Shown: piece after piece, positions 1 through 11,531 of the stretch
Layout of the letters: each line of letters begins with the position of its first letter
Position numbering within the stretch: the stretch's first letter is position 1
DNA from: Bacillota bacterium
GTDB lineage: Bacteria; Bacillota; Clostridia; Christensenellales; Borkfalkiaceae
DNA length: 37,466 nucleotides
NCBI GenBank assembly: GCA_023403375.1
Contig: JAEYEN010000079.1
Location: 1 to 37,466 of the forward strand
Reading direction: 5' to 3'
Made by a program: the position numbers and the translations under genes
Notes under the pieces: generated by a model
What the model was told of the DNA's origin: nothing
Seen by the model: the letters and a program-made list of their open reading frames with translations, nothing else
Database searches by the model: none

Positions 1-368
1 GCCTGACGCCATACGGTTTCAGACTGGGGTTCTACGCCGCCTTTCGCGCAGAAAGTTGCGACCGCGCCGTCTAATACGCGGAGCGACCTTTCTACTTCTA
101 CGGTAAAGTCAACGTGTCCGGGGGTATCGATTATGTTGATACGGTGATTTTTCCAGTAACAAGTGGTTGCCGCACTGGTAATGGTTATACCTCTTTCCTG
201 CTCTTGAACCATCCAGTCCATCGTGGCTTCGCCTTCATGAACTTCGCCGAGTTTGTGAGTTTTGCCCGTGTAGAACAAAATTCTCTCGGTGGTGGTGGTT
301 TTACCTGCGTCGATGTGCGCCATAATGCCTATGTTTCTGGTTTTGCTTAAATCAAATTCATTTGGCAT
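1..368 (-). CDS. fusA: Elongation factor G, N-terminal part (runs off window)
   Basis: Translational GTPase that moves tRNAs and mRNA through the ribosome and helps recycle ribosomes. Only the first 122 residues lie in the window. They begin MPNEFDLSKTRN and show the G1 P-loop AHIDAGKT (residues 17-24), the switch-I motif RGITI (59-63) and the G3 motif DTPGH (81-85), all typical of EF-G. The start ATG follows a GGGAGAT ribosome binding site. The gene begins 15 bases after the rpsG stop, the standard str-operon order rpsL-rpsG-fusA. The frame is open to the window edge with no sign of damage. Confidence 0.97.
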   Translation of the reverse strand, partial: MPNEFDLSKTRNIGIMAHIDAGKTTTTERILFYTGKTHKLGEVHEGEATMDWMVQEQERGITITSAATTCYWKNHRINIIDTPGHVDFTVEVERSLRVLDGAVATFCAKGGVEPQSETVWRQ

Positions 369-383
369 AATTTATCTCCCGAA

Positions 384-854
384 TTAAAATCTGTAATGTG
401 CGAACGCCTTGTTTGCTTCCGCCATTCTGTGAGTGTCTTCTTTCTTCTTAACTGCGTTGCCCGCGTTGTTGAACGCTTCAACGAGTTCTGCGGAAAGGCG
501 AGTGCTCATATCTCTTTCGCTTCTCTTTCTCGCAGCCGCAACAAGCCAACGAATAGCCAGTGTCTGTCTTCTTTCCGCTCTGATTTCGATAGGTACCTGA
601 TAGTTGGCGCCGCCTACTCTCCTTGCTTTGACTTCTACCATAGGCATGATGTTGCCAAGTGCCTGATTAAACATTTCCATAGGTTCCTGTCCGACTTTTT
701 CGCTTGCGGTTTTGAACGCGTCGTAAACGATTCCCTGAGCGATACCTTTTTTACCGTCGAGCATAACTTGATTTATAAGTTTTGCAACGACCTTATCGCC
801 GTAAACGGGGTCGGGAAGAACGTCTCTTTTTGCAATATTGCCTCTTCTCGGCAT
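384..854 (-). CDS. rpsG: 30S ribosomal protein S7
   Basis: Primary binding protein of the 3' major domain of 16S rRNA; it organises the head of the small subunit and lies near the E site. The 156-residue length and the start MPRRGNIAKRDVLPDP match the bacterial uS7 family. The C terminus, AEANKAFAHYRF, is also typical. A strong AAAGGAGG ribosome binding site precedes the ATG. It lies between rpsL and fusA, but is separated from rpsL by 669 bases, which is unusual for this operon. In E. coli S7 represses its own operon by binding the rpsL-rpsG spacer. The hairpin-rich stretch just upstream here could serve the same purpose, but that is inference. Confidence 0.98.
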   Translation of the reverse strand: MPRRGNIAKRDVLPDPVYGDKVVAKLINQVMLDGKKGIAQGIVYDAFKTASEKVGQEPMEMFNQALGNIMPMVEVKARRVGGANYQVPIEIRAERRQTLAIRWLVAAARKRSERDMSTRLSAELVEAFNNAGNAVKKKEDTHRMAEANKAFAHYRF

Positions 855-1523
855 AATATAAATCCTCCTTTAAGATTTTTGCGCTTTTCTTGAAGCGCGG
901 TTTTAAGGGAAACCCCTTGGTTTAGCTATCACTTGCCCTTTCGGGTAGCGAACCTTCTGCCAAACGACATACTGCCCTACCAATCGGGTTGTTTTCCGAA
1001 TATTTCCGATTTACAGTAGGTGTGATTTGTAATAAGTAACTTTATTCTTTCTTAAACTTTTTCTTAAAATTTTCCCGATTTTTTAACTTTTAATCTTTCT
1101 CTTTTGTCTTTCGCCGCGGTTTTCCCACATTTTCGCGATTTGTTTGCGACTTTATTTACTTTATCTTTACGATTTTTACCGCTAACTTTTATCTCCTATG
1201 ATTTTATCCGATGATTTTAATCGTCGGAATATATATCGCGAGAAGATATTAAGTATATCGTATTAAATCGTTCAGATTTGTAACGCCGTCCGATAAGATT
1301 TTTATCTATATCTTTGAAACTTAATCGCTGGAACTTAATCGTTTATTATCTCCGAGAACTATATCGCTTAAATTCGCCGATATTCGTTTTTCAGAGATTT
1401 ATACGGGGAGTTTTGCCGCCCGACTTACGATTTTGTCGTCATCGTTAATAAAGCGAAACGCGAAATCGAAAATTAAAAAACGAAATCAGGAGTTTTTATC
1501 AGGTTAAGAATTATAAACTGAAC
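855..1523. other. Long rpsL-rpsG spacer without a gene
   Basis: A 669-base stretch with no convincing coding frame on either strand. The part next to rpsG (about 880-1030) is hairpin-rich and listed separately. The rest (about 1040-1500) is AT-rich with short degenerate duplications, such as two nearly adjacent copies of GAACTTAATCG around 1317-1341. I found no good promoter pointing toward rpsG, so rpsG is probably read through from the rpsL promoter. Confidence 0.6.
880..1030 (-). promoter_or_regulatory. Candidate structured mRNA leader upstream of rpsG
   Basis: Read on the minus strand, this region just before the rpsG ribosome binding site can form several local hairpins: GCGCTT/AAGCGC (stem 6), AAGGG-GTTT-CCCTT, and a nested arm with GGTT/AACC, CGCT/AGTG and CCC-GAAA-GGG (a GNRA-type tetraloop). 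An outer pairing of GGAAA with TTTCC could close a multi-branched fold. It matches no riboswitch consensus I know. A role as an autoregulatory site for S7 is inference from position and from the E. coli precedent. Confidence 0.45.
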
Positions 1524-1895
1524 TTATTTAGGTCTCTTTGCGCCGTATCTCGACCTTGCTTGTTTACGTTTAGCAACGCCGGCGGTATCGAGCGCGCCGC
1601 GGATGATATGATATCTTACACCAGGCAAGTCTTTAACCCTGCCGCCACGGATAAGGACGGAACTGTGTTCCTGTAAATTGTGTCCTTCGCCGGGGATGTA
1701 AACGATACCTTCCATCTTGTTAGTCAGTCTTACTCTGGCGATTTTACGAAGTGCCGAGTTAGGCTTTTTAGGGGTAGTAGTGGTAACCGAAAGGCAAACG
1801 CCGCGTTTTTGCGGACATTCATCCAAAATAGGCGATTTTGACTTGTAGGTTATTTTCTTTCTGCCCTGTCTGATTAACTGTTGAATTGTAGGCAT
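1524..1895 (-). CDS. rpsL: 30S ribosomal protein S12
   Basis: Decoding-centre protein of the small subunit, with a role in accuracy. It is 123 residues, like the short E. coli form and shorter than the roughly 138-residue Bacillus form. The conserved loops TPKKPNSALRK (41-51) and GGRVKDLPGVRYH (84-96) are intact. Lys43 and Lys88 are wild type at the positions where streptomycin-resistance changes usually occur, and Asp89 is the residue methylthiolated by RimO where that enzyme is present. A strong AAAGGAGGTG ribosome binding site precedes the ATG. A separate promoter and two leader hairpins lie between rpoC and this gene. Confidence 0.98.
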   Translation of the reverse strand: MPTIQQLIRQGRKKITYKSKSPILDECPQKRGVCLSVTTTTPKKPNSALRKIARVRLTNKMEGIVYIPGEGHNLQEHSSVLIRGGRVKDLPGVRYHIIRGALDTAGVAKRKQARSRYGAKRPK

Positions 1896-1932
1896 AGCAC
1901 ACCTCCTTTAATTTATCGAAAATATTTTAGGA

Positions 1933-2000
1933 AAACGGACTTCGGAACTTCCGTTAACATAAAAAACAGTGTATTTCGTCGGGCTTTTTATCGCCCGACG
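1933..2000 (-). promoter_or_regulatory. rpsL 5' leader with two hairpins
   Basis: On the minus strand a perfect 8-base stem (CGTCGGGC / GCCCGACG, 1977-2000) sits at the expected 5' end of the transcript. A TTTTTT run follows a few bases later, and a second inverted repeat (AACGGA / TCCGTT, 1933-1954) comes before the ribosome binding site. The T run is not directly attached to the first stem, so this is not a standard terminator. A 5'-end stabilising hairpin or a weak attenuator is possible. Confidence 0.5.
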
Positions 2001-2007
2001 AATATAT

Positions 2008-2036
2008 ATTTTACCATTTTTCGTATATTTAGTCAA
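2008..2036 (-). promoter_or_regulatory. Promoter for rpsL-rpsG-fusA
   Basis: Minus strand TTGACT (-35, 2031-2036), a 17-base spacer, then TAAAAT (-10, 2008-2013). This is a near-consensus housekeeping sigma factor promoter in the spacer between rpoC and rpsL. It would start transcription at about 2001, at the edge of the leader hairpin. Confidence 0.75.
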
Positions 2037-2083
2037 ACAAAATATAGCGAATTTAAGTTTTTAAAACGTCCTTTCGAGAGCGA

Positions 2084-5686
<3,603 letters not shown>

Positions 5687-5700
5687 TATTTATACCTCCC

Positions 5701-8700
5701 TTATTTGTTGTCGTCGTCAAAATCGTCGTCGAACAGGTCGCCGTCGGGAACGGTGGTGTCTATTTCGTCGTCTTCGTCGTCGAACAAATCTTTGGAATTA
5801 AACTCAAACTCGTCGATATTAGCGTTTTCGGTGTCTTCGAACAACGTTTCTTTAACTTCGTCTTTGTCTTCGTCTATATTGATTTCGTCAAAGCGTTCTT
5901 TTTCTCTCGTCTGCGGAACGTCGTCGTAATCGCTTTCGATAAGGTCTTTAATAGCAAACTCTTCGTTGTTCTCGGTAAGTACTTTCATATCGAGAGCGAG
6001 AGATTGCAATTCTTTAAGCAATACCTTAAACGCTTCGGGGATACCGGGTTCGCTGATGTTGGTGCCTTTAACGATAGATTCGTAAGTTTTGACACGTCCC
6101 ACAACGTCGTCCGACTTAACGGTAAGAATTTCTTGAAGAATGTGCGCCGCGCCGTATGCTTCAAGAGCCCAGATTTCCATTTCGCCGAAACGCTGTCCGC
6201 CGAACTGCGCTTTACCGCCCAAAGGCTGCTGCGTAACAAGGCTGTACGGACCGGTTGAACGCGCGTGAATCTTATCGTCAACCAAGTGTATAAGTTTTAT
6301 CATATACATCTGACCGACCGTAACTCTGTTTTCAAACGGTTCGCCCGTTCTTCCGTCGTATAACTGAATTTTGCCGTCGACTTCTCCGTCGGGGTTTAAT
6401 ATATTGTTTTCTTTGAATAACTCTTTAATGTCGCTTTCCGTCGCGCCGTCGAATACGGGGGTTGCGATTTTCCAGCCGAGTTGTTTGCAGACGTGACCCA
6501 AGTGCACTTCCAGAACCTGCCCGATATTCATACGGGAAGGAACGCCCAACGGATTAAGCACTATTTGAAGGGGCGTGCCGTCCGCCATAAAGGGCATATC
6601 CGATTCGGGAAGAATTCTCGAAATAACGCCTTTGTTACCGTGGCGTCCCGCCATCTTGTCGCCGATAGAGATTTTTCTCTTCTGCGCAATGTACACTCTT
6701 ACGAGTTTGTTGACGCCGGGTGCAAGTTCGTCTTTATTCGCTCTCGTGAATATCTTAACGTCTACAACGATACCGCCTTCGCCGTGCGGAACTTTAAGGG
6801 AAGTATCTCTGACTTCTCTCGCCTTTTCGCCGAATATCGCGCGGAGCAATCTTTCTTCGGGCGTGAGTTCGGTTTCGCCCTTAGGCGTAACTTTACCTAC
6901 CAGAATGTCGCCGCTGTTTACTTCTGCGCCTATTCTTACGATACCGTCTTCGTCCAAATCTTTAAGCGCGTCGTCGCCGACGTTAGGAATATCTCTGGTG
7001 ATTTCTTCTTCGCCGAGACGGGTATCTCTCGCTTCTATTTCGTGTTCTTCTATATGGATAGTGGTGAACACGTCTTCTCTTACGAGTTTTTCGGAAAGCA
7101 GAATCGCGTCTTCGTAGTTATAACCTTCCCAACTCATGAACCCGACGAGAATGTTTCTGCCGAGCGCAAGTTCGCCGTTTTTGGTGGAAGGACCGTCCGC
7201 AATGGTCTGTCCTTTTTCTACCCTTTCGCCTTTATCGACGATAGGACGCTGGTTAAGACAGGTGCCTTGGTTGCTTCTTTCAAACTTTTTAAGTCTGTAT
7301 TCTATATCTTCGCCGTTGTCCGACGTGATAACTATTTTGTCGCTTGCAACGCTCTTTACCGTGCCCGCTTCTTTTGCGTTAATCATAACGCCGGAGTCGT
7401 ATGCGATACGTCTTTCGATACCCGTCGCGACGATTGCGTTTTCGGGTTGAAGCAGCGGAACTGCCTGACGTTGCATGTTAGAGCCCATAAGCGCACGGTT
7501 GGTATCGTCGTTTTCCAGGAACGGAATAAGCGCGGTCGCTACCGAGATAAGTTGTTTCGGAGAAACGTCCATATAGTCCATTTTCTCTTTGACGTCTTCG
7601 GTTATGTCCTCTCTGTGTCTGCAAGAAACACGGTCGTTTTTGAAATATTTATTGTCAATCAACGGTTCGTTAGCCTGCGCAACAATGTAGTTGTCTTCTT
7701 CGTCCGCGGTAAGGTAATCTACGTGTTCGGTAACGATAGTCGTAATCGTTCCGTCGGAATTCATCGTATGTTCGACCTTTCTGTAAGGCGATTCGATAAA
7801 TCCGAATTCGTTTACTTTCGCATAAGAAGCGAGCGACGAGATAAGACCGATGTTCTGACCTTCGGGGGTTTCTATCGGGCACATTCTGCCGTAATGCGAG
7901 TGGTGAACGTCACGAACTTCAAAGGTCGCTCTGTCGCGGTTAAGACCGCCGGGGCCTAACGCGGAGAGTTTTCTCTTATGCGTTAATTCCGCTATCGGGT
8001 TGGTCTGGTCCATAAACTGAGAAAGTTGCGAAGAACCGAAGAACTCTTTAATAGCAGAACTTACGGGGCGAACGTTGATTAAACCCTGCGGAGTAACTTC
8101 CTTGGGGTCCTGCGTGCCCATTCTTTCTTTGATAACTCTTTCAAGTCTTGTGATACCTATACGGAACTGGTTCTGCAACAATTCGCCGACCGAACGCACA
8201 CGTCTGTTGCCCAGATGGTCGATATTGTCTACGTGGTTGATACCGTAATTCAAGTCTAAGTTTACGGAAACCGCGGCGATAATATCGTCTACCGTTATGT
8301 GTTTATGATTTAATTTGTCAAGCAACGGACGAAGTGCTTTTTTGTCTTCGAACGAAAGCGGAGCGGAAACGCCCGCTTCTAAAACAGCGTAGTACTTAAC
8401 GCAGGCTTCAACGAATTTTAATCTTATTTCTTTCGCCTTTTCTTCGTACTTTTTATCTTCGTTCTTTTCGTCGGTTGCAATCGCGCCGGATTTGTCTTCG
8501 AGATAGAAAAGTTGATTGATTCTGTCTTTAAGAATTTCCGCCGTTTCTTCAACGCCCTTTTCTTTTGCGGTGTCGTTCACTTCTTTGGAGAATTTAAGGG
8601 TGGGATAATAAACGTATTTCAGAAGTCCGAAATATTCGGGGTCCGCGCCGACGCATTCCTTAAAGTCTACGACGTTGTTTGCAATCATCTTGTGCTTTTC

Positions 8701-9699
8701 GCCGTTAACGTCCGCATAGAATACGTTGATGCCCGCATTCTGAATTTTTTTTGCGGTAACGCTATCGATGACCTGACCTTTTGTCGCAAGCACTTCGCCG
8801 TCTTCGGAAATAACGTCTTCAAAGGAAACAAGTCCTCTGATACGTTCGCCGAGGCGCAGAGTTTTATTGAATTTATATCTTCCTACTCTCGCCAAATCAT
8901 AACGGCGGGGGTCGAAGAATATATTGTGTAAATGTTGTTTAACCGCTTCGTCGGTAGGAATTTCGCCGGGACGCAGACGACGGTAAAGTTCTACCAAGCC
9001 GTCTTTTTCGGATTTAGCGGTATCTTTTTCGGCGGTAAGCGCAATCATATTGTCGCCGTCGAAAAGCGCGTTAATCTGTTCGTCGGTGCCAAAGCCCAAA
9101 GCCCTTAACAGCACGGTTGCGGTAAGTTTTCTGGTTCTGTCGACGTGTACCCATAAAAGACCCTGCGAATCCTGTTCGAATTCCAGCCACGCCCCGCGGG
9201 AAGGAATAACGGTGGTATCGAAAATCTTTTTGCCGGACTTGTCCATTTCGCCGCCGTTGTAAACGCCGGGGGAACGAACGAGTTGGGAAACGACAACCCT
9301 TTCCGCGCCGTTGATAATAAAGGAGCCGTTATCGGTCATAAGGGGCAAATCGCCCATAAAAACTTCACTGTCGGTAACTTCGCCTACAACTTTGTTTACG
9401 AGTCTGACTTTTACGCGGAGCGGAAGCGCAAATGTTGCGTCCCTGTCCCTGCACTCTTTTTCATCGTATTTGGGCTTGCCGTCAAGGCTGTGGTCCAAAA
9501 AGTAAAGTTCAAAGTGGTCTGAATAATCGGTTATAGGCGAAAAATCTTCGAACACCTCGCTGATGCCTTCTCTTACAAACGCGTCGTAAGAGTCCTTCTG
9601 AATTTTGACAAGATATGGAAGTTCAATCGCTTCTTTGATTTTGCTGAACGTCTTTCTTTTAATCTTGCCGCACTCGATTTCGGGTAAATTACGTGACAT
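5701..9699 (-). CDS. rpoB: DNA-directed RNA polymerase beta subunit
   Basis: Catalytic beta subunit. I chose the ATG at 9699 (MSRNLPEIE, 1332 residues) because AAGGAG lies 10 bases upstream; the in-frame GTG nine bases earlier is only one base from that site. The rifampicin-binding region (SSQLSQFMDQTNP, HKRKLSALGPGGL) looks wild type. The protein is about 140 residues longer than B. subtilis RpoB. Between the RYDLARVGRY motif (from residue 266) and IDHLGNRR it is about 88 residues longer, with the extra sequence at roughly 346-466. The last 60 residues form an acidic tail containing 28 Asp/Glu. Upstream there is no rplJ-rplL pair; instead divergent rqcP begins. Confidence 0.99.
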   Translation of the reverse strand: MSRNLPEIECGKIKRKTFSKIKEAIELPYLVKIQKDSYDAFVREGISEVFEDFSPITDYSDHFELYFLDHSLDGKPKYDEKECRDRDATFALPLRVKVRLVNKVVGEVTDSEVFMGDLPLMTDNGSFIINGAERVVVSQLVRSPGVYNGGEMDKSGKKIFDTTVIPSRGAWLEFEQDSQGLLWVHVDRTRKLTATVLLRALGFGTDEQINALFDGDNMIALTAEKDTAKSEKDGLVELYRRLRPGEIPTDEAVKQHLHNIFFDPRRYDLARVGRYKFNKTLRLGERIRGLVSFEDVISEDGEVLATKGQVIDSVTAKKIQNAGINVFYADVNGEKHKMIANNVVDFKECVGADPEYFGLLKYVYYPTLKFSKEVNDTAKEKGVEETAEILKDRINQLFYLEDKSGAIATDEKNEDKKYEEKAKEIRLKFVEACVKYYAVLEAGVSAPLSFEDKKALRPLLDKLNHKHITVDDIIAAVSVNLDLNYGINHVDNIDHLGNRRVRSVGELLQNQFRIGITRLERVIKERMGTQDPKEVTPQGLINVRPVSSAIKEFFGSSQLSQFMDQTNPIAELTHKRKLSALGPGGLNRDRATFEVRDVHHSHYGRMCPIETPEGQNIGLISSLASYAKVNEFGFIESPYRKVEHTMNSDGTITTIVTEHVDYLTADEEDNYIVAQANEPLIDNKYFKNDRVSCRHREDITEDVKEKMDYMDVSPKQLISVATALIPFLENDDTNRALMGSNMQRQAVPLLQPENAIVATGIERRIAYDSGVMINAKEAGTVKSVASDKIVITSDNGEDIEYRLKKFERSNQGTCLNQRPIVDKGERVEKGQTIADGPSTKNGELALGRNILVGFMSWEGYNYEDAILLSEKLVREDVFTTIHIEEHEIEARDTRLGEEEITRDIPNVGDDALKDLDEDGIVRIGAEVNSGDILVGKVTPKGETELTPEERLLRAIFGEKAREVRDTSLKVPHGEGGIVVDVKIFTRANKDELAPGVNKLVRVYIAQKRKISIGDKMAGRHGNKGVISRILPESDMPFMADGTPLQIVLNPLGVPSRMNIGQVLEVHLGHVCKQLGWKIATPVFDGATESDIKELFKENNILNPDGEVDGKIQLYDGRTGEPFENRVTVGQMYMIKLIHLVDDKIHARSTGPYSLVTQQPLGGKAQFGGQRFGEMEIWALEAYGAAHILQEILTVKSDDVVGRVKTYESIVKGTNISEPGIPEAFKVLLKELQSLALDMKVLTENNEEFAIKDLIESDYDDVPQTREKERFDEINIDEDKDEVKETLFEDTENANIDEFEFNSKDLFDDEDDEIDTTVPDGDLFDDDFDDDNK

Positions 9700-9910
9700 C
9701 AAAAACACACTCCTTAAAAAATTTTAATTTTGTTTACGAACGCTCCTTTACAAACCGCAAAATGTGGTGTATAATCGTTTCGTCGGAAAAACTGTGATTT
9801 TATGACGGATTTATTATCGATTTACGGGTTTTACAGTCCGTTGCCGTATACCCTTTTTTCTTAAAAAAGGCGGCAAAATTCGATACTAACCTATCATAAT
9901 ACATTTTATT

Positions 9911-9939
9911 ATCTTACCGTTATAAATCAAGATTGTCAA
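9911..9939 (-). promoter_or_regulatory. Promoter for rpoB-rpoC
   Basis: Minus strand consensus TTGACA (9934-9939), a 17-base spacer, then TAAGAT (9911-9916). It predicts a leader of about 200 bases before rpoB. That leader contains an 8-base CCTTTTTT/AAAAAAGG stem near 9852-9870 but no GC-rich terminator. The rest of the 310-base rpoB-rqcP spacer holds nothing else that I recognise. Confidence 0.8.
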
Positions 9940-10009
9940 GCAAATTGGTAATATTTTTAAATTTTTCTCTTAATTTGGCAAAAAAGGCTTTTTTAAGGCA
10001 GGAAACGAT

Positions 10010-10261
10010 ATGAGAATAGATAAATTTTTAAAAGTTTCGCGTATTTTGAAAAGAAGAACGCTTGCGGCGCAGGCGGCGGACGGCGGAAGAGTCAAAGTCA
10101 ACGGAAAAACGGTCAAACCGTCTTACAACGTTAAAATAGGCGACGTGGTGGAACTCGGTTTCAACGCAGGCATTTTCAAGTTTAAAATAAACAATATAAA
10201 AGAAACCGTAAGAAAAGAAGAAGCCGAAAGTTTATACGAGGTTATTATCGATGAACAATAA
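10010..10261 (+). CDS. rqcP: S4-domain RNA-binding protein RqcP (YabO)
   Basis: Small ribosome-associated quality-control factor that, in B. subtilis, works with RqcH to add alanine tails to nascent chains stuck on 50S subunits. The 83 residues are almost wholly an S4 domain: MRIDKFLKVSRILKRRTLA, then GGRVKVNGKTVKPSYNVKIGD with the typical VNG turn. Line by line it resembles YabO, including KEEAESLYEVI near the end, which distinguishes it from the longer HslR family. The ribosome binding site is AAGGCAGG. The stop overlaps the start of ispDF by 11 bases, implying translational coupling. In Bacillus the gene sits beside yabN/yabP, so this context is different. Confidence 0.9.
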   Translation: MRIDKFLKVSRILKRRTLAAQAADGGRVKVNGKTVKPSYNVKIGDVVELGFNAGIFKFKINNIKETVRKEEAESLYEVIIDEQ

Positions 10262-11531
10262 ACGCGATTATAATATGGCGGAACGCGATAAAACTTTCCG
10301 TTCGGAAAATAAACGCGAGGAAAATTTCTCGGTCGGCGAAAAACGGGATAAAATTTTTCTCGGCGATAAAAACGTCGATCATTGCGCCGAAGAAAGAAAA
10401 ACGGATAAAGTTTCTCTGATACTCACCTGCGCGGGCAAAGGCGAACGCGCGGGTTTCGGCAAGAACAAACTTCTGGTAGACGTAAACGGAACAACCGTTA
10501 TCGCCCGTACCCTGTCCGTTTTCGTAAAAAGCGGACTTATAGACGAATACGTCGTAACCGCTTCCGAACAAGATTTAGACTCGATTAAAAAAATCGTGGG
10601 CGAAGAAGTAACGGTGGTGCTCGGCGGAAGAACCAGAACGGAATCCATTAAAAACGCGCTTCCAAAAATAAGCGGAAACGTCGTGATAATCCATGACGGG
10701 GCGCGCCCGTTTGTAACAAGACGGGTTATTAAAGATTGTATAGAAAGCGCAAAAGCGTACGGAAGCGGCGTTGCGGCGATAAAATCCAAAAACACCGTCG
10801 CAAAATCGGCGGAAGAAAACAGAGTTATAACCGAATACGTCGGTAAAGACGACGTGTATATCATACAGACTCCGCAGGCGTTCAGGTCGGAAGAAATCAA
10901 AAAAGCCTACGCGCTTGCAGACGGCAAAACTTTTAACGACGACGGCGAGGTTTATTCACGCTATATCTCCCCTGCTCGTTTAACAGACGGCGACGAGAAA
11001 AACGTCAAACTCACCTATCCCGAAGACTTTGAATTGCTTAAAAGCGCAGACTTTTTAAGAGCGGGCACGGGGTTCGATTGCCACAGGCTTGTAGAAAACC
11101 GCAAATTGATTTTAGGCGGAATTACCGTTCCGCACGATAAAGGACTTTTAGGACATTCCGACGCGGACGTTTTAACGCACGCTATTATGGACGCCGCCCT
11201 TTCCGCCGCGGGATTGAGAGATATAGGCTTTTATTTCCCCGATACCGACGACGCTTTTAAGGGCGCGGACAGTATATTGCTTCTTAAACGCGTTATAGAA
11301 CTTATCGCGGAGAAAGGATATAAAATAAATAACGTCAGCGCGACGATTATGGCGCAAAAACCCAAACTTTTGAAATTCATTCCGCAAATCACAAAAAACC
11401 TTGCCGAAACGTTAAACGTATCCGAAAGCGCGGTCGGTATAGCCGCCACAACGCTTGAAGGATTAGGGTTTATCGGAAGAGAAGAAGGAATATGCGTAAA
11501 CGCAGTAGTTACGCTCAAAGGTAAATTATGA
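10251..11531 (+). CDS. ispDF: Bifunctional IspD/IspF (MEP pathway)
   Basis: Fusion of two non-consecutive MEP-pathway enzymes. The N-terminal IspD domain (2-C-methyl-D-erythritol 4-phosphate cytidylyltransferase, about residues 55-260) has the nucleotide loop LTCAGKGERAGFGKNK and IIHDGARPFV. The C-terminal IspF domain (2,4-cyclodiphosphate synthase, about 267-426) has the metal ligands in GTGFDCHRL and GHSDADVLTHAIMDA. Total length is 426 residues. The first 50 or so residues are a polar extension made of degenerate 9-10-residue repeats rich in K, R, D and E. A start further in would remove part of it, but GAGG nine bases before the first ATG supports this one. It overlaps rqcP upstream and the next gene by ATGA. 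Confidence 0.95.
   Translation: MNNKRDYNMAERDKTFRSENKREENFSVGEKRDKIFLGDKNVDHCAEERKTDKVSLILTCAGKGERAGFGKNKLLVDVNGTTVIARTLSVFVKSGLIDEYVVTASEQDLDSIKKIVGEEVTVVLGGRTRTESIKNALPKISGNVVIIHDGARPFVTRRVIKDCIESAKAYGSGVAAIKSKNTVAKSAEENRVITEYVGKDDVYIIQTPQAFRSEEIKKAYALADGKTFNDDGEVYSRYISPARLTDGDEKNVKLTYPEDFELLKSADFLRAGTGFDCHRLVENRKLILGGITVPHDKGLLGHSDADVLTHAIMDAALSAAGLRDIGFYFPDTDDAFKGADSILLLKRVIELIAEKGYKINNVSATIMAQKPKLLKFIPQITKNLAETLNVSESAVGIAATTLEGLGFIGREEGICVNAVVTLKGKL
10257..10378 (+). repeat. Degenerate in-frame tandem repeat at ispDF N terminus
   Basis: About four imperfect 24-31 base units share a core like AACGCGATAAAA followed by TTTC and TCGG. They encode KRDYNMAE, RDKTFRSEN, KREENFSVGE and KRDKIFLGDK. 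The array lies before the first beta strand of the IspD domain and is not part of any family motif. Confidence 0.6.

Noticed and set aside
880..1030. Known riboswitch or T-box before rpsG
   Set aside because: I compared it from memory with T-box, SAM-I, cobalamin, lysine, ykkC and SRP RNA consensus features and found no match.
1977..2000. Intrinsic terminator of rpoC
   Set aside because: The stem lies just downstream of a strong promoter's start point and is not directly followed by a T run; it is better read as part of the rpsL leader.
6481..7959. 492-codon open frame on the plus strand
   Set aside because: Antisense to the conserved core of rpoB; no recognisable motif and no ribosome binding site.
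9700..9708. GTG upstream start for rpoB
   Set aside because: It lies one base from AAGGAG, too close to be used; the ATG at 9699 has normal spacing.
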